This document shows, piece after piece, positions 53,187 to 61,859 of a stretch of DNA of 64,000 bases (its first letter is position 1; every line of letters begins with the position of its first letter). The stretch spans positions 1-64,000 of the forward strand of contig JAUILZ010000014.1 of NCBI GenBank assembly GCA_030432755.1, given 5' to 3'. The notes beneath the pieces were generated by a model that made no database searches, was not told where the DNA came from, and worked only from the letters and a program-made list of their open reading frames with translations. The translations under genes and the position numbers were made by a program. This stretch comes from Gammaproteobacteria bacterium. Lineage in GTDB: Bacteria; Pseudomonadota; Gammaproteobacteria; Arenicellales; Poriferihabitantaceae.

Positions 53187-53207
53187 CCTGCCGGGGATCC
53201 CGGCAGG
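53187..53207 (+). terminator. GC-rich hairpin after the TRAP operon
   Basis: CCTGCCGGG-GAT-CCCGGCAGG is a perfect 9-bp stem directly after the dctM stop codon. The T-rich tail is poor (GTTGGGT), so termination here may depend on other factors. Confidence 0.5.
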
Positions 53208-53343
53208 GTTGGGTCCGGCGGTAGCTCCTGGCAGCCGCGCTGGCGATCGACACGCTGGTGATGGCCCAAATCCGGACCACTTCCCGCGCCGTTCGCGGGA
53301 AATTCTCCTGCTCGACAAGCGGTAATTTTTTTGCGACAGGCGG
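53208..53343. other. Intergenic region between TRAP operon and small-RNA locus
   Basis: About 135 bp with no gene. It includes an AT-rich tract (GGTAATTTTTTTGCG, near 53322-53336), which lies just upstream of the promoter at 53344 and could act as an UP-element. Nothing else was recognised. Confidence 0.35.
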
Positions 53344-53371
53344 TTGACAGCCCCCGCCCAATGGTTATAAT
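53344..53371 (+). promoter_or_regulatory. Consensus sigma-70 promoter driving the small-RNA locus
   Basis: TTGACA (53344-53349) and TATAAT (53366-53371) match both sigma-70 consensus hexamers exactly, with a 16-bp spacer. Transcription is expected to start at about A53378, 7 bp beyond the -10. No protein start codon with a ribosome-binding site follows before the strong terminator ending at 53452. Confidence 0.9.
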
Positions 53372-53377
53372 TAACTC

Positions 53378-53452
53378 ACGCTCCGCCGTACCTCCTTCAC
53401 CTCCGATTTATGCGGCGGATCATTGAAAAACCCAGGGACTGGGTTTTTTTTT
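53378..53452 (+). ncRNA. Candidate small RNA with anti-Shine-Dalgarno loop (about 75 nt)
   Basis: The predicted transcript runs from about 53378 to the T-run ending at 53452. It has two structural elements. Hairpin 1 pairs TCCGCCG (53382-53388) with CGGCGGA (53413-53419), and can be extended by a G-U and an A-U pair. It presents a 20-nt loop at 53391-53410 containing CCUCCUUCACCUCC, which is complementary to Shine-Dalgarno sequences (AAGGAGG). Hairpin 2 (53426-53448) is an intrinsic terminator. Small RNAs with CCUCC-type loops in other bacteria block ribosome binding on target mRNAs. Alternatively the unit may be a leader that attenuates the downstream cyclase gene. Confidence 0.7.
53426..53452 (+). 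terminator. Strong intrinsic terminator of the small-RNA locus
   Basis: AAAAACCCAG-GGA-CTGGGTTTTT forms a perfect 10-bp stem with a 3-nt loop, followed by further T residues (9 in a row in total, 53444-53452). It is the best terminator in the window and ends the unit 72 bp before the cyclase TTG codon. Confidence 0.93.
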
Positions 53453-53524
53453 GCCCTCACGAAACGCCCGCGGCGGCGCCCTGCCCTGTGCTACCTTTGA
53501 CGTTTCCCCGCGCGCCGGCCATCG

Positions 53525-55750
53525 TTGAACAAGGCGTTTCCCCGCTATCTTGCCGGAATTCTCGCCGTGCTGCCGGTACTGCTGCACGGTCTAGGCATGC
53601 TGGAAATCCGCTGGCTGCGGGAGTTCGAGTACCGCCTCTACGACACCCGCCTGCGCCTGACGGCCCCCGAAGGCCTGGATCCGCGGGTGGTCATCATCGA
53701 TATAGACGAGAAGAGCCTCGAGGTTCTCGGCCAGTGGCCCTGGAAGCGGGACGTGCTCGCGCGACTCGTGGAACGACTGTTCGCGGACTACGACATCGGC
53801 CTCCTGGGACTCGACGTGGTATTCGCGGAGCCGGATACCGATCCCACCCTGACGGCTTTACGCGACCTGCGATCCCGCCAGAACCTCTCAGCATTGCCCG
53901 GTGTTGAGGAACTCGCCGCATCGCCGGACAGGGACGTACGGTTCGCACAGGTGTTGTCCCGATATCCCGTGGTCATGGGATACACCTTCGGCCAGGATCC
54001 GGCGCAGGCCAGCGTAGGCGCCCTGCCGCCACCCCTGTTCGACAGCGAGAGTGAGATCGCCGCCCTGACCCGGGCGCCGGCGGCGATCCGCCATACCGGA
54101 AACCTCGGGTTGTTGCAGGGGGGCCGACCCGGCGGTTTTTTCTCCCTGCTCGGTGGCGTCGACAGCGATGGCATCATTCGCCGCGTACCGCTCCTCAACA
54201 GGTACGACGGAGCGCTCTATCCGACATTGTCACTGGTGACTGCTGCCGCCTGGCTCGGCACCGATATCGGAGTGGTGCGCGACGCAGGCGGTGGTGAACA
54301 TTATGCCGGCCTGGAAGCACTGGACTTCGGCACCCACCGGATTGCCCTCGACCAGAATGCCTCGGTGTGGGTTCCCTATCGCGCCTCGCCGGGCCTGTTC
54401 CGCCGGGTTTCCGCGGTGGACGTTCTACGCGGCGAAGCCCCCGAGGCCGGCACGCTGGCCGGGGTGGTGGCACTGCTCGGGACCTCCGCGGCTGGCCTGG
54501 TGGACAATCGCGCCACCCCGATTCACCCCGTTTTTCCCGGGGTGGAGATCCATGCGAGCCTGGTGTCCGGGTTGCTGGACGGTGGCTTCCGCGCCCATCC
54601 CGGCTGGGCGGTGGGCGCCGAACGCCTGGCGCTGGGAGTCGTGGCGCTCTCGCTGGTCCTGCTGCTTCCCGGGCTTGGGGCGCTCGCGATGACCCTGGTG
54701 AGCTTCGCCATGGCCGCGGCGCTCATTGGCGCCAACCTGTGGCTGTGGATTCGCCAGGATTTCATCCTCGTGCTGGCGCCCGTTCTGGCGGCCGTCCTGG
54801 CGGTGTACCTCGTCAATCTGGTGATCGGCTATTTCGTCGAGTCGCGTAGCAGGAAACAGCTCAGGCAATCATTCGGCCTCTACGTCCCGCCGCAGATCAT
54901 CGAACGGATGCAGGGGCGGAGCGTGGAGGATTTATTGCGCAGTGAAAAGCGGGAGCTCACGGTGTTGTTCACCGATATCCGTGGATTCACCCCCATTTCC
55001 GAGTCGATGCCGCCGGAGGAACTGTCGCAATTGATGAATGCCTTTCTCACCCCGATGACGGCCATCGTGCATCGCCAGGGCGGCGCCATCGACAAGTACA
55101 TGGGTGATGCGATGATGGCGTTCTGGGGCGCTCCCGTGGAACAGGAGGATCACGCCACGCGCGCGGCGGACGCGGCGCTGGAGATGATCGAATCACTCGA
55201 AACGCTCAACCGCGACTTCGCCGCGCGTGGCTGGCCCGTGGTGCGCATCGGTATCGGGCTGAACACCGGAGCCATGAGCGTGGGCAACATGGGTTCCGAG
55301 TTCCGCATGGCGTACACGGTGCTCGGCGACGCGGTGAATCTAGGCTCCCGCATCGAGGGCCTGACCGCGCAGTACGGGGTGCCGGTGCTGATGAGCGAGA
55401 GCACCGCGCGCGGTTGCCCGCATCTCGAGTTGCTGGAAGTGGACCGGGTCAGGGTCAAGGGCAAGGCGGAACCGGTGCGGCTGTTTACACCCCTCGGCAG
55501 GAAGGGGGAGGTTTCGGACACGCGACGCGAACGGGCCGCACGTTTCCGCGCCGCTGCGGATGCAATGAGCGCGCGCCAGTTCGAAAAAGCACGGGAGGCT
55601 TTCGAGGCGCTGGAAGCGGAATCGATGGCTTCCGCGAAACCGGCAGCGGAAGTCGCGCTATTCGCGGCGTTCCATGCCCGCGCCGCTGACTACGCGCTGT
55701 CACCTCCCGGCCCGGACTGGGACGGAGTGATGGACTTCAAGGTGAAATAG
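53525..55750 (+). CDS. CHASE2-domain adenylate/guanylate cyclase
   Basis: The 741-residue protein has an N-terminal helix, a CHASE2 extracellular sensor (about 30-330; VVIIDIDEKSLEVLGQWPW and the tail GVEIHASLVSGLLDG), three membrane helices (about 360-440) and a class III cyclase domain. Metal-binding Asp residues are in VLFTDIRGF and DKYMGDAMMAF, and GDAVNLGSRIEG is the conserved core. The C-terminus has a short helical tail. It would make cAMP (or cGMP) in response to an external signal. TTG 53525 is the only plausible start before the first hydrophobic helix. Confidence 0.93.
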   Translation: MNKAFPRYLAGILAVLPVLLHGLGMLEIRWLREFEYRLYDTRLRLTAPEGLDPRVVIIDIDEKSLEVLGQWPWKRDVLARLVERLFADYDIGLLGLDVVFAEPDTDPTLTALRDLRSRQNLSALPGVEELAASPDRDVRFAQVLSRYPVVMGYTFGQDPAQASVGALPPPLFDSESEIAALTRAPAAIRHTGNLGLLQGGRPGGFFSLLGGVDSDGIIRRVPLLNRYDGALYPTLSLVTAAAWLGTDIGVVRDAGGGEHYAGLEALDFGTHRIALDQNASVWVPYRASPGLFRRVSAVDVLRGEAPEAGTLAGVVALLGTSAAGLVDNRATPIHPVFPGVEIHASLVSGLLDGGFRAHPGWAVGAERLALGVVALSLVLLLPGLGALAMTLVSFAMAAALIGANLWLWIRQDFILVLAPVLAAVLAVYLVNLVIGYFVESRSRKQLRQSFGLYVPPQIIERMQGRSVEDLLRSEKRELTVLFTDIRGFTPISESMPPEELSQLMNAFLTPMTAIVHRQGGAIDKYMGDAMMAFWGAPVEQEDHATRAADAALEMIESLETLNRDFAARGWPVVRIGIGLNTGAMSVGNMGSEFRMAYTVLGDAVNLGSRIEGLTAQYGVPVLMSESTARGCPHLELLEVDRVRVKGKAEPVRLFTPLGRKGEVSDTRRERAARFRAAADAMSARQFEKAREAFEALEAESMASAKPAAEVALFAAFHARAADYALSPPGPDWDGVMDFKVK

Positions 55751-55774
55751 GCCGGCGCGGAAGCCGGCAGAAGG

Positions 55775-56362
55775 TTATCTCTTCAGATACTTCCAGCCGG
55801 CGGTCAGCAGCGCAACGCCGAGAACGATCTTCAACAGGTCGCCGTAGAGGAAAGGCGCCATGCCGAGTTCCACCAGCGGCTTGTCCCAGCCGATCACGCT
55901 GCCGAGCCAGGCGAGACCGAGGGCGTAGATGGCTGCGTTGCCGATGACCATGGCGATGGCCACGAGCAGCGGGCTCCGGTCCCAGCCGCGTTCCGCGAGC
56001 CAGCCGCAGATCAGCGCGGCGACGACGAAGCCGATGAGATAGCCGCCCGTGGTGCCGAGCATGTAGGCCATGCCGATGCCTTTTTCCGGGGTGCCGGCGA
56101 ACACCGGCAGGCCGAACGCGCCCTGGGCGAGGTAGAACAGCACCGTGGCCGCCCCGAGGCGCCAGCCAAAGGCGAAACCGATCAGCATCACTGCCAGGGT
56201 CTGCATCGTCATCGGCACCGGGTAGAACGGCACCTGGATCCTGGCGGACAGGGTCAGGAGCAGTGATCCGGCCACCACCAGGAGGATGTTCTGCAGGACG
56301 CTACGCTCCTGCAGGAGAGTGTCCAGGAGGGTACGTTGGGCGACGGCGGTGGTTGATTGCAT
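55775..56362 (-). CDS. bioY: BioY biotin transporter S-component
   Basis: The 195-residue membrane protein has six helices with the BioY markers ARIQVPFYPVPMTMQT, GFAFGWRLGAATVLFYLAQG, GLPVFAG and TGGYLIGFVVAALICG. It binds biotin for uptake through an ECF-type system or alone. ATG 56362 was taken; an ATG at 56395 would overlap lnt. It lies 22 bp downstream of lnt on the same strand, an unusual neighbour for this gene. No BirA box was found upstream. Confidence 0.92.
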   Translation of the reverse strand: MQSTTAVAQRTLLDTLLQERSVLQNILLVVAGSLLLTLSARIQVPFYPVPMTMQTLAVMLIGFAFGWRLGAATVLFYLAQGAFGLPVFAGTPEKGIGMAYMLGTTGGYLIGFVVAALICGWLAERGWDRSPLLVAIAMVIGNAAIYALGLAWLGSVIGWDKPLVELGMAPFLYGDLLKIVLGVALLTAGWKYLKR

Positions 56363-56384
56363 CGGTAATTCAAGGGTGTTCTGT

Positions 56385-57857
56385 TCAGCTCGCATTGTAG
56401 CCCGCTCCGCGGCGGCCGAACAATAATCCCGCAAGCAACATCGCCACGGCGAGCAGCACCGCCAACCAGTCACCCCAACGGATAAACGGCGTCTCTCCTG
56501 TGCGAGGCTGGATCTCGCCACGCACCACCGCCTTCTCGAACTGCGGCGCAATCGTGGTGATGTTGCCACGCCAGTCGATCAGCGACGAAAGCCCGTTGTT
56601 GGAGGAACGCACCATCGGCCGCTCCGACTCGCGCGCGCGAAAGCGCGCCATCTGCAGGCGTTGATGCGGCGCGAGGGAATCACCGAACCACATGTCCTCG
56701 CTCACGTTGAGGAGGAATCCCGCCGCCGCCACCTGGCTTCGCCATTCATGGGGAAATGCGTCTTCGAAGCAGATCGACGCCGCGGCGCGATGTCCCGCCA
56801 TGGGCAGGGGCTCCTGTGGATCCCGCCAGGGGGTGAAATCCGCCATGGGCATCGTGAGATGACGCAGGATCGGATCGAGCAGTCGCTGGAACGGGAAGTA
56901 CTCTCCGAAAGGCACCAGGTGCTGCTTGTTGTAGAGATGCAGCTCGTCGCTCACCACCGCGATGGTGTTGTAGTAATCCTCGCCCGGCGGCGGTCGATGC
57001 AGGGCGCCGAAGGCGAAGTCCGCGGGATGCACCGCGAGCGCTTCCCAGAATACCCGCGGCAGGTTTTCCAGGTAGCCGGGAATCGCGCTCTCGGGCCATA
57101 CCACCAGGTCACGATCGGTCTGTTCCCTGCTCCGTTCCATGTATTCGCTGATGATGGACGGGCGAATGTTCGCGTTCCACTTGTCACGCAGGGGCACGTT
57201 GTTCTGGATCACCGCCACCCGTATCGGGGCGCCCGTCGGCGTGGACCACTGGACACGATCAACCCCAAGCCCGGCGATCCACAACACGGCGGGCAACGAC
57301 AGCCAGGCCAGCGCCCTGCCGCGCTGGCCCAGGCCGAGCGCCAGTGCCCCCGCCGATGCCAGCGTCAGCAGGCCGACCAGGTAAACCCCGCCCAGCGGCG
57401 CGAATCCGGAGAACGGGGTCTCCATGAGGGAGTAACCGGTACTGAGCCACGGCATGCCGCCGAACAACCAGCCCCGGACCCACTCGAGCAGCAACCAGCA
57501 GGCCGGAACCAGCGCGACCAGTCGCGCGGCCGGATGGAAGCTTCGAAAACGATCCTGCAACAACCCGGTCAGCGCGGGAAACAGCGCCAGGATCAGCACC
57601 AGGCCGAACACGCAGAGGCCGGCGAGCACCGGCGGCATGCCGCCGAACCCATGTATGCTGATGTACACCCAGGACACGCCGACGCCGAACTGGCCGAATC
57701 CGAAGCAGAGACCGAGCAGGAACCCGCGCCGCCCGCCGGGCTGCATCCACAGGTGAAACAGGGTGCCGAGGCACAGTGGCAACAGCCACCACCATGCCAG
57801 CGGCGCGAAGGCGGCCACGGAAAGGACGCCCGCGAAAAGGGCCAGCAGGTAGATCAA
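56385..57857 (-). CDS. lnt: Apolipoprotein N-acyltransferase
   Basis: The 490-residue inner-membrane enzyme adds the third acyl chain to lipoproteins. About seven membrane helices precede the nitrilase-type periplasmic domain. The catalytic triad is visible as Glu in WPESAIPG, Lys in NKQHLVPFGEYF and Cys in SICFEDAFP. The TTG start at 57857 overlaps the ybeY stop by 4 bp. The usual ybeX (corC) gene between ybeY and lnt is missing. Confidence 0.95.
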   Translation of the reverse strand: MIYLLALFAGVLSVAAFAPLAWWWLLPLCLGTLFHLWMQPGGRRGFLLGLCFGFGQFGVGVSWVYISIHGFGGMPPVLAGLCVFGLVLILALFPALTGLLQDRFRSFHPAARLVALVPACWLLLEWVRGWLFGGMPWLSTGYSLMETPFSGFAPLGGVYLVGLLTLASAGALALGLGQRGRALAWLSLPAVLWIAGLGVDRVQWSTPTGAPIRVAVIQNNVPLRDKWNANIRPSIISEYMERSREQTDRDLVVWPESAIPGYLENLPRVFWEALAVHPADFAFGALHRPPPGEDYYNTIAVVSDELHLYNKQHLVPFGEYFPFQRLLDPILRHLTMPMADFTPWRDPQEPLPMAGHRAAASICFEDAFPHEWRSQVAAAGFLLNVSEDMWFGDSLAPHQRLQMARFRARESERPMVRSSNNGLSSLIDWRGNITTIAPQFEKAVVRGEIQPRTGETPFIRWGDWLAVLLAVAMLLAGLLFGRRGAGYNAS

Positions 57858-58321
57858 GCGCCCGTCTCCCGGTAGGGATCAGGAAAACCGAGCCCTGCGA
57901 GAATCCGGGTCTCGAGCGCTTCCATGGTTTCCGCCCCGGCATCATCGACATGGTCGTAGCCGCAGAGATGCAGCATACCGTGCACCACCATGTGCGCCCA
58001 GTGCGCCTCCGCCGGCTTGCCCTGCTCCCGCGACTCGTCGGCGACCACGCGCGCGCAGATCACGAGATCGCCCAGGTGATCGGCTTCCACCCCGGGGATC
58101 GGCTCGAACGGAAACGACAGGACATTGGTGGGCCGGTCCTTGCCTCTATAGTCATTGTTCAGCGCCCGGCTTTCCGCGTCATCAACCAGACGGATGACGA
58201 GACCGCGCCGATCCGTGGATATGGCGGCACAAACGGCCTCCACCCATTGGCGGAAGCATTCGTCGGATGGTAGACCGTCCGCGCTGGTCGCCCGCTGGAG
58301 CTCCAGCGCCGGATCTTCCAT
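57854..58321 (-). CDS. ybeY: rRNA maturation endoribonuclease YbeY
   Basis: The 155-residue protein carries the zinc site HMVVHGMLHLCGYDH (H-x3-H-x5-H) near its C-terminus and the family motif YRGKDRPTNVLSFPF. It takes part in 16S rRNA 3'-end maturation and ribosome quality control. ATG 58321 is 1 bp from the phoH stop. The size is typical. Confidence 0.96.
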   Translation of the reverse strand: MEDPALELQRATSADGLPSDECFRQWVEAVCAAISTDRRGLVIRLVDDAESRALNNDYRGKDRPTNVLSFPFEPIPGVEADHLGDLVICARVVADESREQGKPAEAHWAHMVVHGMLHLCGYDHVDDAGAETMEALETRILAGLGFPDPYRETGA

Positions 58322-58322
58322 T

Positions 58323-59315
58323 TCAGGCCGCGCCGCCTTCCCCTTCGCGCGCGCTTTCCGCCTGCTCGTAGGCCTGCACGATTCGTTGCACCAGCGGATG
58401 ACGCACCACGTCGCGGGGCTGGAAACGGGTAAAGCTGATGCCTTCCACCTCCGACAGCACGCCCGCGGCATGCTTGAGGCCGGAAAACTGCCCCCGCGGA
58501 AGATCGATCTGGGTGATATCGCCCGTGATGATAGCCTTGGAGCCGAATCCTATACGGGTCAGGAACATCTTCATCTGTTCCACCGTGGTGTTCTGCGCCT
58601 CGTCGAGGATGACGAAGGACTCGTTCAGCGTGCGTCCGCGCATGTAGGCCAGGGGCGCAAGCTCGATGGTGCCGCGGGCGATGAGCTTGCCCACGCGCTC
58701 GAATCCCAGCATCTCGTAGAGCGCGTCGAACAGGGGTCGCAGGTAGGGGTCGATTTTCTGGCCGATGTCGCCGGGCAGGAAGCCGAGCTTCTCCCCCGCC
58801 TCCACCGCCGGCCGCACCAGCAGGATGCGCTCGATCTCGTTGTCCGACAGCGCCGCAACCGCGCAGGCCACGGCGAGATAGGTCTTTCCGGTGCCGGCAG
58901 GCCCCACGCCGAAGTTGATGTCATGGGTGGCGATGCGCCGCAGGTAGTCGCGCTGGCGCGGATTCTGCCCGCGGATCACCTGCTTGCGCAGGCGGATCAC
59001 CACCTCGTCGTCATCCTCTTGGGATTCTGCGCCATCCTCCTCGTCGCGCTCGACGCGTGACAGTTCGAGGTGCACCTGGCCGCGCTGGAGCGGAAGGCCG
59101 GTGTCCCCGGTCATCTCGAACAGGCGCCGGATCACCGATTCCGCGCGCGCGCTGCGATGCGCGCCGCCGACGATGCTGAAGGCGTTGTTACGCTGGGTGA
59201 TCTTCACCCCGAGATAGGATTCGATCTGCTCGAGGTTGGCGTTCTGCTGTCCGCACAGGATGGACAGGCGCTCGGCTTCTGCCGGGTGCAGTTCGAAGGT
59301 TAGCGGACTAGGCAA
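58323..59315 (-). CDS. ybeZ: PhoH-like ATPase (YbeZ)
   Basis: The 330-residue protein has an N-terminal KH-like segment ([20 protein letters not shown]) and the PhoH ATPase core with Walker A GPAGTGKT, Walker [10 protein letters not shown] and ITGDITQID. It works with YbeY in RNA metabolism. The TTG at 59315 overlaps the end of miaB by 8 bp, consistent with a co-translated cluster. Confidence 0.95.
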   Translation of the reverse strand: MPSPLTFELHPAEAERLSILCGQQNANLEQIESYLGVKITQRNNAFSIVGGAHRSARAESVIRRLFEMTGDTGLPLQRGQVHLELSRVERDEEDGAESQEDDDEVVIRLRKQVIRGQNPRQRDYLRRIATHDINFGVGPAGTGKTYLAVACAVAALSDNEIERILLVRPAVEAGEKLGFLPGDIGQKIDPYLRPLFDALYEMLGFERVGKLIARGTIELAPLAYMRGRTLNESFVILDEAQNTTVEQMKMFLTRIGFGSKAIITGDITQIDLPRGQFSGLKHAAGVLSEVEGISFTRFQPRDVVRHPLVQRIVQAYEQAESAREGEGGAA

Positions 59316-60690
59316 ATTTCAATGTGGGCGAGAAGTTTGCGATCTGGCGCGGCGTCGCCGGGATGTCACCGACCAGGCGGCCACGAAGGGAATTGGGCAA
59401 TGCCTCGGTAATGAGGATGTCCACGAACTGCCCCACCAGACCGGCATCACCGTCGAAGTTCACCACCCGGTTGTTCTCCGTGCGCCCGGACTGTTGCGCC
59501 GGGTCCTTGCGCGACGGACCTTCCACCAGCACCTTTTCCACATTGCCCACCATGGACGCGCTGATGCGGTTGGCGGAGTCAAGGATCGTCGACTGCAACC
59601 GCGCGAGGCGCGCCTTCTTGGTCTCGACGCCGACATCGTCGGGCAGCTGCTCCGCCGGCGTGCCCGGCCGCGGGCTGTAGAGGAAACTGAAACTGTGGTC
59701 GTAACCCACGCGCTCGATGAGATTCATCGTCGCCTCGAAATCCTCGTCGCTCTCACCCGGGAAGCCAACGATGAAATCCGACGAGAAGGAGATCCCGGGA
59801 CGATGCGCGCGCACCCGCTCTATCCAGTGGACATACTCTTCCGCGGTATAGCCGCGCTTCATCAGCGCGAGAATGCGGTCCGAGCCGCTCTGCACCGGCA
59901 GGTGCAGGTGGCTTACCAGTTCCGGGATCGCGGCGTAGGCGTCCACCAGAGCGTCGGTGAAGTCGATGGGATGGGAGGTGGTATAGCGCAGGCGATCGAT
60001 GCCGTCCACGGCCGCGACGTAGTGCAGCAGTTCGGCGAAATCCACCACCCGCCCGTCATGGGTCGGACCGCGATAGCCGTTGACGTTCTGCCCGAGCAGG
60101 TTGATCTCGCGCACGCCCTGCTCGGCGAGGCCAACAACCTCCTCGATCACATCGTCGAAGGGGCGGCTGAACTCGGTGCCCCGGGTATAGGGCACGACGC
60201 AGAACGAGCAGTACTTGCTGCAGCCCTCCATGATGGAAACGAAGGCCTTGACGCCGTCCACGCGCGGCGGCGGCAGGTTGTCGAATTTCTCGATCTCCGG
60301 AAAGCTGACGTCCACGCAGGCCCGGTGCTCCTCGAGCACCTCGTCCAGCATCTGCGGCAGGCGATGCAGGGTCTGCGGGCCAAACACCATGTCGACGTAG
60401 GGCGCGCGTTCCATGATCATGCGTCCCTCCTGGCTCGCGACGCAGCCGCCCACGCCGATGACCAGGTTACCCCGGCGCTGCTTGATCCGGCGCCAGCGTC
60501 CGAGGGTGGAAAACACCTTTTCCTGGGCCTTCTCGCGCACCGAGCAGGTATTCAGCAGCACCATGTCGGCATCCTCGACGTCGTCTGTGCGGCGATAGCC
60601 GTGAGACTCGTTCAGGAGGTCGGCCATGCGCGACGAGTCGTACTCGTTCATCTGGCAGCCGAAGGTATGGATATAAAGCTTGCGTGACAC
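59308..60690 (-). CDS. miaB: tRNA-2-methylthio-N6-dimethylallyladenosine synthase MiaB
   Basis: The 460-residue radical-SAM methylthiotransferase has N-terminal cluster Cys residues in [21 protein letters not shown] and GVGGCVASQ, and the radical-SAM motif CSKYCSFC (C-x3-C-x2-C). A TRAM domain follows, ending in NSLRGRLVG. It thiomethylates A37 of tRNA. GTG 60690 was chosen since AAAGGA precedes it and conservation starts at once ([14 protein letters not shown]). Confidence 0.96.
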   Translation of the reverse strand: MSRKLYIHTFGCQMNEYDSSRMADLLNESHGYRRTDDVEDADMVLLNTCSVREKAQEKVFSTLGRWRRIKQRRGNLVIGVGGCVASQEGRMIMERAPYVDMVFGPQTLHRLPQMLDEVLEEHRACVDVSFPEIEKFDNLPPPRVDGVKAFVSIMEGCSKYCSFCVVPYTRGTEFSRPFDDVIEEVVGLAEQGVREINLLGQNVNGYRGPTHDGRVVDFAELLHYVAAVDGIDRLRYTTSHPIDFTDALVDAYAAIPELVSHLHLPVQSGSDRILALMKRGYTAEEYVHWIERVRAHRPGISFSSDFIVGFPGESDEDFEATMNLIERVGYDHSFSFLYSPRPGTPAEQLPDDVGVETKKARLARLQSTILDSANRISASMVGNVEKVLVEGPSRKDPAQQSGRTENNRVVNFDGDAGLVGQFVDILITEALPNSLRGRLVGDIPATPRQIANFSPTLKFA

Positions 60691-60778
60691 GGTGGTCGTC
60701 CTTTCGCGGGAGGGCGATTTTACCCGAGAATCACCGCTATCGCAGGACGACGGGGCGGGCCACGAAACGACGCGGGAA

Positions 60779-61570
60779 TCAGTCTTCGACAGCCCAGCCG
60801 CGCCAGCGGTAGTAAACCAGGCCGATGATTTCATGCCAGGCCCGGGTGGTCAGGGCGAGCGCGCCCGCCGAGGGGATGTAGGCAAAAATTTCCGGCTCCG
60901 TGGGTGCGGTGACCTGGATGTCCGTGGTCGCCGGAATCACGCGCACCCCCGCGGCGCGGAAGGTCTCCACCGCGCGCGGCATGTGCAGCGCCGAGGTCAC
61001 CAGGATCACCGGCTCGTTGATCAGGCCCTGCTCCGATAGCCAGTTGCGCGCCTCGATGCCGTTCTGGTGGGTGGTGCGCGACAAGGTGCCCACCGCCATT
61101 TGGTTATCCCTAAGCCCCCATTCGCGCAACAAAATGCGGGAAAACTCCGATTCGCCGCCACCGACGTAGCCGTCGAAGACATTGCCACCCACCAGGTAGA
61201 GGCGATTGGCGCGGCCCTGGCGGACGATGCGGGAGGCGTGCAGCAGGCGATCGGAGCTGTCCACCAGCTCGGCGCGGGGACGCGGGTCCCGCGGCAAAGC
61301 GAGCACGCCGCCGAGCATCACCACGGCGTCGGATTTCGGCAGCGCGCCAATGGGTACCGGCGGGTACTGACGCTCGAGATGGCCCGCCAGGAGGGCGGCG
61401 GTCTTCGGCAACGACGCGACCAGGATGATGATGATCCCGAACCAGATCAGGACGCGTGAAACCACACGGCTGCCACCCAGGCGCATCAGGAGGGACAGGA
61501 CGACAAGCAGGCTGAAAAGACCAACCGGGTAGACCAGCTGGGCCGCCAGCTTGGTGAGCAGGATTTCTAT
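60779..61570 (-). CDS. DUF218/YdcF family membrane protein with apparent AUA or AUC start
   Basis: The 263-residue frame contains a first hydrophobic stretch ([20 protein letters not shown]), a second ([15 protein letters not shown]) and the DUF218 core with [41 protein letters not shown] and [14 protein letters not shown]. This N-terminus matches the family pattern, but its natural start position holds only ATC (61573-61571) or ATA (61570-61568), behind a good AAGGAG site (61584-61579). The first ATG (61486) would remove the first membrane span. The family acts on cell-envelope or secondary-metabolite substrates; the exact role is unknown. The upstream side abuts the MITE-like element. Confidence 0.7.
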   Translation of the reverse strand: MEILLTKLAAQLVYPVGLFSLLVVLSLLMRLGGSRVVSRVLIWFGIIIILVASLPKTAALLAGHLERQYPPVPIGALPKSDAVVMLGGVLALPRDPRPRAELVDSSDRLLHASRIVRQGRANRLYLVGGNVFDGYVGGGESEFSRILLREWGLRDNQMAVGTLSRTTHQNGIEARNWLSEQGLINEPVILVTSALHMPRAVETFRAAGVRVIPATTDIQVTAPTEPEIFAYIPSAGALALTTRAWHEIIGLVYYRWRGWAVED

Positions 61571-61582
61571 GATTCTTTCTCC

Positions 61583-61844
61583 TTAACCCGGATATTTCAC
61601 CAGCATCCCGGATGCTGACGCAGGACAGGGGCGGCTGGGCGCCGCGCTGGAGCGGACCGCATAGCCGTAGCTATGGGGTGAGTGAAGCGCAAGTCCAGGC
61701 GTTCCTGGACCAGTCAGAGCCGGGATAGAAACCGGGCTCGACGTATACTGTAATGGGAACACTTGTAATCTGCTCAATGAATTTTCCGGTCTTTCAGAAA
61801 GTTATTGCTGTGCCCGGTTTCGGCTGGTGAATTATTCGGGTCAA
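61583..61844. mobile_element. MITE-like element with 22-bp imperfect terminal inverted repeats
   Basis: The left end (TTAACCCGGATATTTCACCA, 61583-61602) and the inverted right end (TTGACCCGAATAATTCACCA) match at 19 of 22 positions. The 262-bp interior has no open gene but several perfect hairpins: CAGCATC-CCG-GATGCTG (61601-61617), CATAGC-CGTA-GCTATG (61660-61675) and GTCCAGG-CGTT-CCTGGAC (61693-61710). No target-site duplication was seen. The termini may belong to an IS1380-like or other family (recollection). It sits between the hrpA stop and the DUF218 gene start. Confidence 0.7.
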
Positions 61845-61859
61845 GCAGTTAGCCCGGGA

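Noticed and set aside
53410-53907. 165-codon frame starting inside the small RNA and overlapping the cyclase
   Set aside because: It crosses the terminator and is out of frame with the cyclase; no ribosome-binding site and no conserved motif.
55760-56400. BirA operator or biotin riboswitch at bioY
   Set aside because: No TTGTAAAC-type inverted repeat was present near the gene start.
56661-57875. 404-codon open frame antisense to lnt
   Set aside because: Composition (Gln/Arg/Ala-rich, no domain) is that of an antisense shadow; lnt on the other strand has its catalytic residues.
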